This document shows positions 46,084 to 55,395 of a stretch of 64,000 nt of DNA, one piece after another; within the stretch, counting starts at the first letter, position 1; every line of letters begins with the position of its first letter. The notes under the pieces are model-generated. The model was not told where the DNA came from. It made no database searches and worked only from the letters and a program-made list of their open reading frames with translations. The position numbers and the translations under genes were made by a program. This DNA is from Candidatus Sulfotelmatobacter sp. (GTDB taxonomy: Bacteria; Acidobacteriota; Terriglobia; Terriglobales; Acidobacteriaceae): the NCBI GenBank assembly GCA_017883385.1, contig JADGNQ010000010.1, forward strand, positions 18,832-82,831, given 5' to 3'.

Positions 46084-49000
46084 CTAAAACAGCAGCTTGA
46101 GTGAAAGTTGCATGATGCGTGGAGGGTTCGCCGCTGTAACAAAGCCGAACGAAGGATCGGTGATGTTCCCGTCGGGCAGATTAAACTGGGCGTGATTAAA
46201 GGCGTTAAAGAGTTCTGCACGGAACTCCAGATTCATGCCCTCTTTGATCATTGTGTCTTTCAGCAGCGCCATGTCCCAGTTGTTGAGACCAGGTCCGGAG
46301 AAGAAGCGCCGCCGTGAATTACCCAGATGGCCGAGATTAACGTCATTTACTACATCACCTTCTGGAGTGAATAGAGAGGAATCAAAGTAGGGTACGCCGG
46401 CATTCCGGGGATCGCCGAGATGCACCGAACCTCCTGCAAAATTCGGGGTATCGATAGGAAGCGAGATGGCGCCAGCACCGCCGGTGCCGAGCAGAGAAGC
46501 ATCGTCAGTTTCCACAAGGGTAACAGGAAGACCCGTCGAGAACCTTGTGATACCACTCAACCTCCAGCCCTTCACCAGACGACTAGGTCCACCGAGGCGA
46601 TCAAAGGGCAACTGGTAGTCGTAGCTGATTACGAAGTTGTGCCGTAAATCAAAGGACGAGAGTGATCTTTCGTTCGGTCGCACAAAGTTGATCTGCTCCC
46701 CATATCCGGAGCCGTTGTCGAGAGATTTGGCGTAGGTGTAACCAGCCAGAAATTGCAGCCGCGAGATCCGTTGACGGAGGCTCAATTGCAGCGAATTGTA
46801 GCTAGACTTGCCAATGCTCACGAAGTAGCCGTCACTGCTAAAGGCAGCCCCAAAGGGTCCCCGCGCGACAACCGTACCGCCACCGATTGGCTGGAACGAT
46901 CCGGTCTCTGATCCGGCTCCACACTGCTGCGTTCCCGCTACTACCTGCGCTTTCTCATGAACGCTCAAGCATAAAGCCGGATCACTTGGATTAGCCTCCA
47001 GCGACGAGAGTAAGTGGTGGCCCTGTGTTCCGACATAGCTAGCGGTCAGGAGAGTGCCTGAGCCGACTTCCCGTTGGATGGATAGTTGATATTCCTCAGT
47101 GTAGGGGAGGACATTCTTGTACCAGAAGGCGGGAGAAGTGCCGATGGGAAGGAAGTTTGCCCAATTGATCGGGGTGTTAGTCGTCGGCAGAGGCACGGGG
47201 AAACGCTGGCCCTCAATGTTGCCGGTGCCGCGATCGACGAACGGAGTTACGAATTCAGGCGGAACGGGGCTGCCGTAGAAGGCACCGAACGGAGCGTCTC
47301 CGATCTCATTGAAGTTCGTCGCTCCTTCGAAGGTGCTATAGAACTTGCCCCATCCCACACGAATACTGGTCCTGCCGGGTCCACCAGTCAACGTCTTTAG
47401 CAGGCCGCTGTCCGACGAAGGCGAGTAGGCGAGTCCCACACGGGGAGCAAAATTGTTGTAGCGTGTCGGCGCTAGTGTGCTCGGAATGCCGGGATCACCC
47501 GGGAAAACCCATCCCGTAGGGGAACCCGGGAAGCGGGTAGAGTCCAAACCAAGCACCAGCGTTTCGAGTTGGCCGTTCTTCTCCGACCACGGACGGCTCA
47601 CATCCCAGCGGAGCCCGTAGTTAATGGTCAGATTCGGCCTGGCCCGCCAACTGTCTTGGGCGAACAGACCGAGGTAGCGCGAGCGGCCGTAGGATGGATA
47701 ACCCTGCCCTTGCGAATAGCCGACTGGTGCACCAATCAGAAAGTCGGCAAAGTCTACTCCCGTTTCTGTGCCATTAAACGTAAAGTCTCCATTCGACCCA
47801 CCGTTGTATTCGGTCAATTGGTTGTAACGGAATTGTCCACCAAAAGTCAGCGTGTGAGTACCGACAACCCGGCTGTAGTTGTCGGTCACCTGGACCGTAG
47901 TCTCAGTAACACCTAGGGGGCCACCGGAAGCGCCAAAGGAAAGATTATTGTTTAAGTGGATATTGGGCACGTGCGCGTACTGAGGAAGCGACGGCGAGAT
48001 TCCCAGAGTATCCGGCCCTTCTTCAAAGCCCAGTGATTTGGGCGTAACGTTGTCGCCGCCTGTCGGTTTATGCATGAGAAACCGGAGGCGTGTAAGGCCC
48101 AGGCGCAGTTCATTCACCGATGACGCGCCCAGAGTCTTCGAGTCGCCTATCTCCACAATCTGGGAACGTCCGCTATTTTGACTGCCGAAACCGGGAAGAA
48201 AGATGTTCGGCGTATCCTGTCGGAACTGATCGAAGAAATAGTAGCCCGTGAGCAGGCCCACGCGCGCGTTGTAGTCGACCCGACCGCTGGTCTTGTTGTC
48301 GGTGAGTCGTATCGGAGGAACAACAATGGGCGAAAATACTCCATCCCCTACGTTCCCCGGAGGAATAAACTGAAGCAGATTCTGTGAAGGTACCGTCCAC
48401 GCGGTAGTCGGAATTTGCGCGCCGGGGAAGACGCATGTGGCTGTATCTGCACACCCCGGCGTGTAGTAGTTCTCGCCTTCTGTCACTGCATATCCAAGGG
48501 TGTCGGACAGCTGCTGCGCCCACGCAGGCCCCTGTACCGTCCCGGTCAGTGAACTTGCAAGAGCCGAGAAGTCGCTGTGGCGCTCAGCTTCCGTCGGAAC
48601 CGCCTGGAGACCGGTCGAGCCGGCTTGCCCCTGAACCACGCGATTGCCTTGATAGTCGGCGAAGAAGAACACCTTATCCTTCACGATGGGACCACCGACG
48701 GTGCCCCCAAATTCGTTCTGCTTGTGATCGTCTTTCGTTAGGGAAAAATAGTTCTTGGCGTCAAATGATCGGTTACGCAAAAATTCGAAAGCGCTACCGT
48801 GAAACTTATTTGTCCCGGACTTCGTGATGACATTGATCTGGCCGCCAGCATAGTTCCCATATTCCGCATCGAAATTGTTCGTCACAATCCGGAATTCTGC
48901 GATGGAGTCCAGGTTTGGAATCATCCCTGCCCCGGAGAAGGCGAATTCCTGTACAGTGGTTCCATTCAACAAAAAGCCATTCGCCGATTCACGCTGGCCA

Positions 49001-49659
49001 TTGACGGAAAGATTGCCCGCGTTTAGATCGCCCGAAACGTTGTTAAACGTGAACCCGGTGGCACTGAACTGGCCTCCTTGCCCGCCCGCGAGGCCTGAGG
49101 AGACAGGCGTAACTCCCGGTTGCAGAGCTAGGAGGTCGGTATAGCTACGCGTCACCAGGGGAACGCCCGTAATCGTCTCCGCGCGGATAACCTCGCCGTT
49201 CTGCGTGCTGGCCGTATCCAGTTGCACGGTGTCCGCAGAGACCTCGACCTTTTCGCTGATCTGACCCACCTTCAATTTTATGTTCAGGACTTTGGCGGAA
49301 TTCACGTCTAGGAGGATGCCCGTCTGGCGGTAAGTGTTGAATCCAGCCTGACTCACCTCGATGTCGTAGTGACCCGGCTGGAGGTCAACAAAAGCGTAGA
49401 ACCCGTCGGTGTTGGTCTGCCGCCTCTGCACAATTCCGGTCTCGGTCGCCTTCACCTGGACGGATGCGCCTGAAACCACAGCGCCACTCGAATCGGTTAC
49501 GATTCCGGAAATTCCGGCGTCTACCTTGGCGTGCACTTGTCCGGCCGTGCCGCAGATCACTGCCAACGCGATCAACACAAAGCAGAAACATCTCGCGAGC
49601 CCACCGCTGTTGCCTGCTGCCGCGCCTGTCTTGCCATGGTTGCGACGATTCGATCTCAT
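46084..49659 (-). CDS. TonB-dependent receptor, Oar-like, of the inositol locus
   Basis: A 1191-aa outer-membrane receptor. ATG 49659 (MRSNRRNHGK) follows GGGAGGAAC; the track ORF adds 21 implausible residues. The signal sequence (about 24-45) is followed by a carboxypeptidase-regulatory beta-sandwich (GISGIVTDSSGAVVSGASVQ), a plug with QVNGQR-like segments (NLSVNGQRESANGFLLNGTT) and a barrel ending IMQLSLKLLF. It is divergent from iolB and under its own promoter and LacI-type operator. Inference: it imports inositol derivatives or a larger inositol-containing or plant-derived ligand. The barrel gives no direct clue to ligand. Confidence 0.92.
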   Translation of the reverse strand: MRSNRRNHGKTGAAAGNSGGLARCFCFVLIALAVICGTAGQVHAKVDAGISGIVTDSSGAVVSGASVQVKATETGIVQRRQTNTDGFYAFVDLQPGHYDIEVSQAGFNTYRQTGILLDVNSAKVLNIKLKVGQISEKVEVSADTVQLDTASTQNGEVIRAETITGVPLVTRSYTDLLALQPGVTPVSSGLAGGQGGQFSATGFTFNNVSGDLNAGNLSVNGQRESANGFLLNGTTVQEFAFSGAGMIPNLDSIAEFRIVTNNFDAEYGNYAGGQINVITKSGTNKFHGSAFEFLRNRSFDAKNYFSLTKDDHKQNEFGGTVGGPIVKDKVFFFADYQGNRVVQGQAGSTGLQAVPTEAERHSDFSALASSLTGTVQGPAWAQQLSDTLGYAVTEGENYYTPGCADTATCVFPGAQIPTTAWTVPSQNLLQFIPPGNVGDGVFSPIVVPPIRLTDNKTSGRVDYNARVGLLTGYYFFDQFRQDTPNIFLPGFGSQNSGRSQIVEIGDSKTLGASSVNELRLGLTRLRFLMHKPTGGDNVTPKSLGFEEGPDTLGISPSLPQYAHVPNIHLNNNLSFGASGGPLGVTETTVQVTDNYSRVVGTHTLTFGGQFRYNQLTEYNGGSNGDFTFNGTETGVDFADFLIGAPVGYSQGQGYPSYGRSRYLGLFAQDSWRARPNLTINYGLRWDVSRPWSEKNGQLETLVLGLDSTRFPGSPTGWVFPGDPGIPSTLAPTRYNNFAPRVGLAYSPSSDSGLLKTLTGGPGRTSIRVGWGKFYSTFEGATNFNEIGDAPFGAFYGSPVPPEFVTPFVDRGTGNIEGQRFPVPLPTTNTPINWANFLPIGTSPAFWYKNVLPYTEEYQLSIQREVGSGTLLTASYVGTQGHHLLSSLEANPSDPALCLSVHEKAQVVAGTQQCGAGSETGSFQPIGGGTVVARGPFGAAFSSDGYFVSIGKSSYNSLQLSLRQRISRLQFLAGYTYAKSLDNGSGYGEQINFVRPNERSLSSFDLRHNFVISYDYQLPFDRLGGPSRLVKGWRLSGITRFSTGLPVTLVETDDASLLGTGGAGAISLPIDTPNFAGGSVHLGDPRNAGVPYFDSSLFTPEGDVVNDVNLGHLGNSRRRFFSGPGLNNWDMALLKDTMIKEGMNLEFRAELFNAFNHAQFNLPDGNITDPSFGFVTAANPPRIMQLSLKLLF

Positions 49660-49720
49660 AGTTCCTCCCAGGCTTTCCGCCCAGCCGTCTTGGGTCGTTT
49701 TGGACTTTCGGTAGTTCGTC

Positions 49721-49730
49721 AAAACGTTTA
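49721..49730. promoter_or_regulatory. LacI-type operator of the inositol-locus TonB receptor
   Basis: AAAACGTTTA with the perfect core AAACGTTT. The same eleven bases (CAAAACGTTTA) occur at 55374-55384 beside the lacI gene. It lies nine bases downstream of the minus-strand -10. Confidence 0.6.
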
Positions 49731-49739
49731 TACGCTGCG

Positions 49740-49769
49740 CTTATATCAATGATCAAGCACGCAGGTCAA
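49740..49769 (-). promoter_or_regulatory. Predicted promoter of the inositol-locus TonB receptor
   Basis: On the minus strand: TTGACC (49769-49764), 18-base spacer, TATAAG (49745-49740). Nearly the same boxes and spacing occur before iolE. Confidence 0.55.
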
Positions 49770-49907
49770 GACAAAGTTTCAGATTCCGCACGAAAAACTT
49801 CTTTCGTACAGGCCAGAGACCATAGATTAACAGTGCATTGTTACGGGCGCATTAACGATTGGCCCCCGCTGGACCCCGTCGGGCCACCGCCCGAAGTTGG
49901 ATCCCCA

Positions 49908-49937
49908 TTGACAAGGAAAGCGTGTTTTTGCCATAGT
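49908..49937 (+). promoter_or_regulatory. Predicted promoter of iolB-iolD-permease
   Basis: TTGACA (49908-49913) and CATAGT (49932-49937) with an 18-base spacer. The operator at 49941 follows immediately. Confidence 0.45.
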
Positions 49938-49940
49938 GTC

Positions 49941-49950
49941 AAATCGTTTA
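49941..49950. promoter_or_regulatory. LacI-type operator upstream of iolB
   Basis: AAATCGTTTA; on the minus strand TCTAAACGATTTGA. Its eleven bases TCTAAACGATT are identical to the plus-strand site at 58586-58596 upstream of iolE. Confidence 0.55.
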
Positions 49951-49988
49951 GATATGAGCTGCACATTTCTTTCCACCACGGATCGCGA

Positions 49989-50834
49989 TTGAACGAAAAA
50001 CCATTCCTTGCTCATTCAGTGAACCTCCCGCCCCAACAGGCAGGGGAACTCCTCCATTTGCCCCGCGAGAAGGCCCACTGGGAGTGGATGGGTTTCTTCG
50101 TCCGTCGCCTGCAACCCGGTGACGTTTTTCAGACGTGTACCGAGGACGAGGAGGCCGCATTCGTGATCCTGGGTGGAACCTGTGTGGCCGATTGGGGCAA
50201 GGGGGCAATAGCCTTGGGAAAGCGCAAGACGGTTTTCGACGGACTTCCCTACACTCTTTACCTCGCCTCCCAGGGCAGCGTTTCGTTCCTCGCCGAGACA
50301 ACTTGCGAGATCGCGGAATGCCGAGTACCTTCCAAGGCCCGACTGGAATCAAAGTTGATAACTCCGCGCGACGTCGCGAGCAGCCTTCGAGGCGGCGGAA
50401 ACTCTTCGCGGCAGATCGTGGATGTAATTTCTCCCACATTTCCCGCTGATAAGCTCATGGTCATTGAGGTTTACACGCCGGGCGGAAACTGGTCGAGCTA
50501 CCCTCCGCACAAGCACGACGTCCATAATCCGCCCGCTGAGGCGGACTTGGACGAGATCTACTACTACCGGATCCAGCGTGGAGGTTTTGCCCTCCAACAT
50601 CTGTACGGAGGAGAACATGCTGGTGAGCGGATCTTGAAAGCGCTGGATGGCGATGCAGTTCTGGTGCACAGCGGCTATCACGCCGTGGTTGCCGGTCCTG
50701 GCTATGACGTTTACTATCTGAATTTCCTGGCCGGTTCTGCGCGTGCCCTCGCGGTTACCGAAGACCAGCAACATGCTTGGATCCGTTCCTCTTGGAATGG
50801 CACAGATCTTCGTTTGCCGCTTGTGCGCGAGTGA
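49989..50834 (+). CDS. iolB: 5-deoxy-glucuronate isomerase IolB
   Basis: Converts 5-deoxy-glucuronate to 5-dehydro-2-deoxy-gluconate in myo-inositol breakdown. The track ORF runs from 49749, but the region before about 49980 holds the promoter and operator, so a TTG at 49989 (281 aa, the usual length) is preferred; GTG 50019 is another option. Double-cupin motifs are visible: SYPPHKHDVHNPPAEADLDEIYYYR carries the metal-binding His/Glu set, and GDAVLVHSGYHAVVAGPGYDVYYLN is diagnostic of IolB. It precedes iolD by 126 bases. Expression is probably relieved by an inositol-derived inducer acting on the LacI protein. Confidence 0.9.
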   Translation: MNEKPFLAHSVNLPPQQAGELLHLPREKAHWEWMGFFVRRLQPGDVFQTCTEDEEAAFVILGGTCVADWGKGAIALGKRKTVFDGLPYTLYLASQGSVSFLAETTCEIAECRVPSKARLESKLITPRDVASSLRGGGNSSRQIVDVISPTFPADKLMVIEVYTPGGNWSSYPPHKHDVHNPPAEADLDEIYYYRIQRGGFALQHLYGGEHAGERILKALDGDAVLVHSGYHAVVAGPGYDVYYLNFLAGSARALAVTEDQQHAWIRSSWNGTDLRLPLVRE

Positions 50835-50960
50835 TCATTTCTGACGATTGAGTAGCGGGCAGAGCAAGTCCCACAATACGGGGTACAGATTTTGCGTGCT
50901 GAACTGGAAGGGCGGAGTCGAGAGAAGGAGCAGGCGGTATTCTGAAGAGGGCCACGCCTT

Positions 50961-52814
50961 ATGACGAGACGCCTGACAGTCGCACAGAGCATCATTGCCT
51001 TCCTCAGGAATCAATACGTCGAGCGAGACGGCGGGCAGCATCGTTTTTTCGCGGGCTGCTTTGGAATCTTCGGACACGGAAACGTCGCTGGGATGGGGCA
51101 AGCTCTTGAGCAGGACACAGGTCTGCGGTATTCCCTGTTCCGCAATGAACAGGCAATGGTGCACGCAGCGGCGGCCTTTGCCAAGGCAACCTTCCGCCTG
51201 AGGACGTTGGTCTGCACCACTTCCATCGGCCCTGGAGCTACGAACATGGTGACTGGTGCAGCTCTGGCAACGATTAATCGACTGCCAGTGCTTCTCTTGC
51301 CGGGCGACATATTTGCCAGGCGCAATGTTGCTCCAGTGCTGCAGCAACTCGAATCATCACTGGCGCCAGACATTTCCGTAAATGACTGCTTCAAGCCGGT
51401 CTCGCGCTATTGGGACCGCATTCAACGTCCCGAGCAGCTGATCACTTCCCTTCCCGAGGCCTTGCGGGTCCTGACTTCTCCCGCCGAGACCGGCACTGTC
51501 ACTCTGTGCCTACCTCAGGATGTGCAATCCGAGGCCTTCGATTTCCCCGAAGAATTCTTCCAAAAGCGCGTGTGGTCCATTCCCCGCAATCGATGCGACC
51601 AACGACTTTTACAGCGCGCGGCCAGCTGGATTCGCGCCGCGAAGAAACCGCTCATCATCGCCGGCGGTGGCGTTCTCTATTCGGAAGCCACGACAGCGCT
51701 TTCCGAGTTCGTAACAGCAACCGGGATTCCCGTCTGCGAAACCCAGGCCGGCAAAGGCGCTCTGCCCTACGACCACCGGAACAACCTCGGAGCCACTGGA
51801 GTCACCGGTACTCCTGGTGCGAACATCCTGGCCCGCCAAGCTGACTTGATCATTGGCATCGGCACCCGCTATAGCGACTTTACGACGGCATCGAAGACCG
51901 CTTTTCAGAATCCAGCCGTACGCTTCGTTAACGTCAACGTCTCCGAATTCGATGCCTACAAGCACGCCGCTCTGGCGCTCACCAGTGATGCCCGTACAAC
52001 GATCCAGGAACTGCATCAGGCAGTCACCGGCTACAAAATCGACGAGAGCTACCAGGAAGCAATCGATGCCTTCTGCGCCAGGTGGGAAAAGGAAGTCGAT
52101 CGTATCCACGGTCTGCGCAAAGATCCACCTATTACGCAAGCGGAAGTGATCGGAATCGTCAACAATTTCACGGAACCTTCCGACATCATGGTCTGCGCCG
52201 CCGGCAGCCTGCCTGGAGACCTGCACAAACTCTGGCGCACCCGTCAGGTCGGCGGCTACCACATGGAGTACGGGTACTCCTGCATGGGCTACGAAATCGC
52301 AGGCGGACTGGGCGTAAAAATGGCCTATCCGGATCGTGAAGTGTACGTACTCGTCGGAGACGGTTCCTATCTGATGATGGCGCAGGAAATCGTGACCGCC
52401 GTGCAGGAGGCGTACAAACTCAACATCGTGTTGCTCGACAACCACGGCTTCTCCAGCATTGGCGGGCTCAGTCGCAGTTGCGGTAATGAAGGGATGGGAA
52501 CAGAGTACCGGTATCGCCGCGACGACAAATACGAGGGTGACGTTTTACCCGTCGATTTCTCGGCCAACGCTGCGAGTCTCGGGGCGTGGACGGCTCTAGC
52601 CCGGACTGGCGAAGATCTCAAAGCCGCTCTGGCGGCTGCCCGTAAACAGTCGCGCACTTCAGTGATCGTCATCGAGACCGCATACGAACAAACAATCCCA
52701 AGTTACGAATCCTGGTGGGACGTGCCCATCGCCGAAGTATCCGATCGCGAATCTGTCAAAGCCACTCGCCAGAAGTACGAGGAAGCCCGCAAAAAGGAAC
52801 GCTACTTCTTTTAG
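50961..52814 (+). CDS. iolD: 3D-(3,5/4)-trihydroxycyclohexane-1,2-dione hydrolase IolD
   Basis: A 617-aa thiamine-diphosphate enzyme that opens the inositol-derived ring dione to 5-deoxy-glucuronate. The N-domain has GCFGIFGHGNVAGMG and the catalytic glutamate in FRNEQAMVHAAAAFAK (Glu63). The C-domain has the ThDP/Mg motif GDGSYLMMAQEIVTAVQ (starting about 467) with LDNHGFSSIGGLS. The middle domain (TGVTGTPGANILARQADLIIG) is of the acetolactate-synthase type. The GHGNV and NHGFSSI signatures separate IolD from other ThDP enzymes. Co-oriented with iolB and the permease. Confidence 0.95.
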   Translation: MTRRLTVAQSIIAFLRNQYVERDGGQHRFFAGCFGIFGHGNVAGMGQALEQDTGLRYSLFRNEQAMVHAAAAFAKATFRLRTLVCTTSIGPGATNMVTGAALATINRLPVLLLPGDIFARRNVAPVLQQLESSLAPDISVNDCFKPVSRYWDRIQRPEQLITSLPEALRVLTSPAETGTVTLCLPQDVQSEAFDFPEEFFQKRVWSIPRNRCDQRLLQRAASWIRAAKKPLIIAGGGVLYSEATTALSEFVTATGIPVCETQAGKGALPYDHRNNLGATGVTGTPGANILARQADLIIGIGTRYSDFTTASKTAFQNPAVRFVNVNVSEFDAYKHAALALTSDARTTIQELHQAVTGYKIDESYQEAIDAFCARWEKEVDRIHGLRKDPPITQAEVIGIVNNFTEPSDIMVCAAGSLPGDLHKLWRTRQVGGYHMEYGYSCMGYEIAGGLGVKMAYPDREVYVLVGDGSYLMMAQEIVTAVQEAYKLNIVLLDNHGFSSIGGLSRSCGNEGMGTEYRYRRDDKYEGDVLPVDFSANAASLGAWTALARTGEDLKAALAAARKQSRTSVIVIETAYEQTIPSYESWWDVPIAEVSDRESVKATRQKYEEARKKERYFF

Positions 52815-52829
52815 AAGAGAGAGCCAAGG

Positions 52830-54206
52830 GTGCAAACAACCACAGGGGCAACACCGGCACAGACGCCCGGGCAACCGCATCTCAAGCGCGTCCTAAGTGT
52901 GTGGCACCTCGTTTACTACGGGGTCATTCTCACTTCACCGATTGCCGCGGTTCCCCTCTTCGGCGAGGCGCAAGTCCTTTCCCACGGGCACACCGTGACC
53001 ACGCTCTTGCTGGCGATGGTGGCGATGTCGGTGACTGCCGTTAGTTTTGGCCGTCTGGCCCATGTCTACCCGTCTTCGGGATCCGTGTACTCCTACATCA
53101 GTGAGACGCTGAATCCGCACGTGGGCTTCATTGTGGGATGGGCGATGTTCCTGGAGTATCTTTTCCAGCCCATCCAGAATTCACTCTATGCTGTCCTGGC
53201 AATCCATCGCATGATGCCGCAGATCCCCTTTGCGCTGCTTGCCGCGCTCACTGTGGGGTTTATCACCGTGATGACCGTGCAGGGAATCAAGTTCAATGCG
53301 CGCACGAATGAAGTGCTGCTCGGATTCATGCTGCTAGTGACCGGTGTATTTCTCGTTCAAGCTTTCCGTCACGTGGTGCTGCACCAGAGCTTCAGTGGAC
53401 TGTTCTCTCTGCAGCCGATCTACAATCCCGCAACGTTCAATCTGCGCGCCCTGGCGGCAGGAACTTCCTTTGCCGCGCTTGTATTTATCGGATTTGACGG
53501 CGTTTCTATCCTCGCCGAGGAAGTCAAGAATCCAAAACGAAACATACTGCTCGCCTCAGTTCTGGTTTGTGTCTTCACCGGACTCTTCAGCGGGCTGCAG
53601 GTATACCTGGCACAGCTCGTATGGCCAAACCACGCCACCCTCCTAAATCCCGAAACCGCCTTTATGGATGTGGCACGAATTGCTGGCGGACCTCTGCTCT
53701 TCACCGCCTATGGGGTCGTACTTTTGGTTTCCAGCATGGCATGTGGACTCGCTGGACACGTCGGTGCGGCGCGCCTCTTATACAGCATGGGCCGCGATGA
53801 TGTAATTCCCAGGAGAATTTTCGGCCATCTGAGTCCGAAGACAGGGAGTCCCATTTACAACGAGTGGATTGTCGGAGTTCTGGCCTACATCGCCGTGCTG
53901 ACCATTCCATGGGAACGAGCGGCGGAGATCGTAACCTTCGGAGCGTTGCTAGCATTCACGGCAGTCAATCTTGTCGCCGTGCTGCATTTCTGGTTTTCGC
54001 CGCAAGCGGTCGGGCACAGAACATTTTTCGTTGATGCGCTCATCCCAGGGTTTGGCGCAGTGTTCTGCTTCGTTCTGCTGATCGGCCTGCAGCCGTGGAC
54101 TAAGTACGCTGGACTTGTCTGGCTGGGAATTGGGCTGGTGTATGCCAGCTACAGAACACGGATGTTCACGCTTCGGCCAAAGCTTTTCAATTTCACCGAA
54201 ACGTAA
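52830..54206 (+). CDS. APC-superfamily permease of the inositol locus
   Basis: A 458-aa inner-membrane transporter with about 12 TM spans. The amino acid/polyamine/organocation signatures are LKRVLSVWHLVYYGVILTSPI at TM1, VYPSSGSVYSYISETLNP at TM3 and FIGFDGVSILAEEVKNPKRN at TM6-7. GTG start 15 bases after iolD, so co-transcribed. APC members mostly carry amino acids or amines; position in the iol operon suggests that this one moves inositol or an inositol derivative, which would be unusual. Inference from context only. Confidence 0.88.
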   Translation: MQTTTGATPAQTPGQPHLKRVLSVWHLVYYGVILTSPIAAVPLFGEAQVLSHGHTVTTLLLAMVAMSVTAVSFGRLAHVYPSSGSVYSYISETLNPHVGFIVGWAMFLEYLFQPIQNSLYAVLAIHRMMPQIPFALLAALTVGFITVMTVQGIKFNARTNEVLLGFMLLVTGVFLVQAFRHVVLHQSFSGLFSLQPIYNPATFNLRALAAGTSFAALVFIGFDGVSILAEEVKNPKRNILLASVLVCVFTGLFSGLQVYLAQLVWPNHATLLNPETAFMDVARIAGGPLLFTAYGVVLLVSSMACGLAGHVGAARLLYSMGRDDVIPRRIFGHLSPKTGSPIYNEWIVGVLAYIAVLTIPWERAAEIVTFGALLAFTAVNLVAVLHFWFSPQAVGHRTFFVDALIPGFGAVFCFVLLIGLQPWTKYAGLVWLGIGLVYASYRTRMFTLRPKLFNFTET

Positions 54207-54228
54207 GAATCGGCCGAAATGAAGTGCT

Positions 54229-55335
54229 CTAGGGGTTGGCGAGAGAAACAGTCGACGGCTCGGGTGAACTGGCTCGGCGCTGTTCACTGGACACGAATTG
54301 GGCAAACCCGCACGACTCACGGATCCGGAGCTCGGGCAATAGTTTCTTGAGCACCGGCTTGCCATGATTTCCGCCAATGCGCTGGATCAGCAACTCCGCG
54401 GCTTCGCTTCCCAGTTGATGTTTCGGCAACTCCACGGTCGTAAGTCGGGGCCGGAAAACCCCTAACCACGGATAGTCGTCAAAGCTGACCAATCCGAAAT
54501 CTTCGGGACACTTTAATCCCATCTCGTCGACCGCCTTCAGCAATCCGATCGTCATCAGATGGTTCGCGACATAGATCCCGTCGGGCCGATGCGAGAGCAA
54601 GGCATGCCCTGCGCGGAAGCCGGATTCGATCCGGTAATCCCCCTCGACCACAAGATCGGGTTCGTAAGGCAGTTTCTTTTCTTCCAGCGCCTTGCGGAAC
54701 CCGCGCCAGCGCTCTTTGGCGTTGCTGATTTTGAGTGGTCCGCTGATAAGACCGATGCGACGGCGCCCCGAGCGCGCCAGATGACACACCGCCTCATAGG
54801 CTCCCTGATAGTCGTCGCTGATGACCGCGTCCTTCGTCAGTTGTGGATAGGTGCGCATGACGAGGACGAAGGGGATGTTCATTTCCTTAATCATCTGGCG
54901 CAGAGAGGGTGAAAACTCTCCGGCAGCTTTCGTGAGCAGAATTCCGTCGACTCGCTTCGAAAGTAACAGTTCGATGGCGGTCTCCTCCTTGGCCAAACTG
55001 TCATCACTGTTGCAGAGCAGAAGATTGTAGCCCTGCTTTTGCGCGGCATCCTCAGCGCCGCGAACTACCATGGGGAAAAACGGATTCACGATGTCGGGCA
55101 CAATCATGCCAATCGTCTGGGTTTTTTGTTTAATCAGGCTACGAGCAATGAGGTTAGGACGGTAGTTCAGCTTGCGGATCGCTTCCTCAACCCGCTCGCG
55201 AAGATTCTTGCCAACATGACTCTTGTTGTTGACCACCGCGGAGACGGTGAAGATCGATACGCCCGACTCGCGAGCGACATCGGAGATGCTTGCCGCCTTA
55301 CCGGGCTTTTGTGGCTTGGCCTGTTTTGAAGACAT
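54229..55335 (-). CDS. LacI-family transcriptional regulator
   Basis: A 368-aa repressor or regulator; ATG 55335 is preferred to the upstream TTG. The helix-turn-helix (about 15-40) reads SISDVARESGVSIFTVSAVVN, and the hinge YRPNLIARSLI carries the minor-groove Leu expected for CG-centred operators. In the recognition helix the usual TVSRV is TVSAV, with Ile-Phe at the specificity positions, so its operator may differ from the common consensus. The C-terminal periplasmic-binding-like domain (IGMIVPDIVNPFF..., HLMTIGLLKAVDEMG) would bind the inducer. Six related operators in the window are its candidate targets, one beside its own gene. Confidence 0.93.
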   Translation of the reverse strand: MSSKQAKPQKPGKAASISDVARESGVSIFTVSAVVNNKSHVGKNLRERVEEAIRKLNYRPNLIARSLIKQKTQTIGMIVPDIVNPFFPMVVRGAEDAAQKQGYNLLLCNSDDSLAKEETAIELLLSKRVDGILLTKAAGEFSPSLRQMIKEMNIPFVLVMRTYPQLTKDAVISDDYQGAYEAVCHLARSGRRRIGLISGPLKISNAKERWRGFRKALEEKKLPYEPDLVVEGDYRIESGFRAGHALLSHRPDGIYVANHLMTIGLLKAVDEMGLKCPEDFGLVSFDDYPWLGVFRPRLTTVELPKHQLGSEAAELLIQRIGGNHGKPVLKKLLPELRIRESCGFAQFVSSEQRRASSPEPSTVSLANP

Positions 55336-55374
55336 ACGGTACAACCGGAAGATATCAGGATTTTGACGCGATTC

Positions 55375-55384
55375 AAAACGTTTA
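55375..55384. promoter_or_regulatory. LacI-type operator upstream of the lacI gene
   Basis: AAAACGTTTA, identical to the site at 49721. It is 40 bases before the lacI start and just after the transaldolase stop, suggesting autoregulation. Confidence 0.5.
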
Positions 55385-55395
55385 GGTCAACTCAG

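Noticed and set aside
49749-49988. N-terminal extension of IolB given by the ORF track
   Set aside because: This stretch contains promoter and operator signals and does not resemble IolB; the family length fits a start near 49989.
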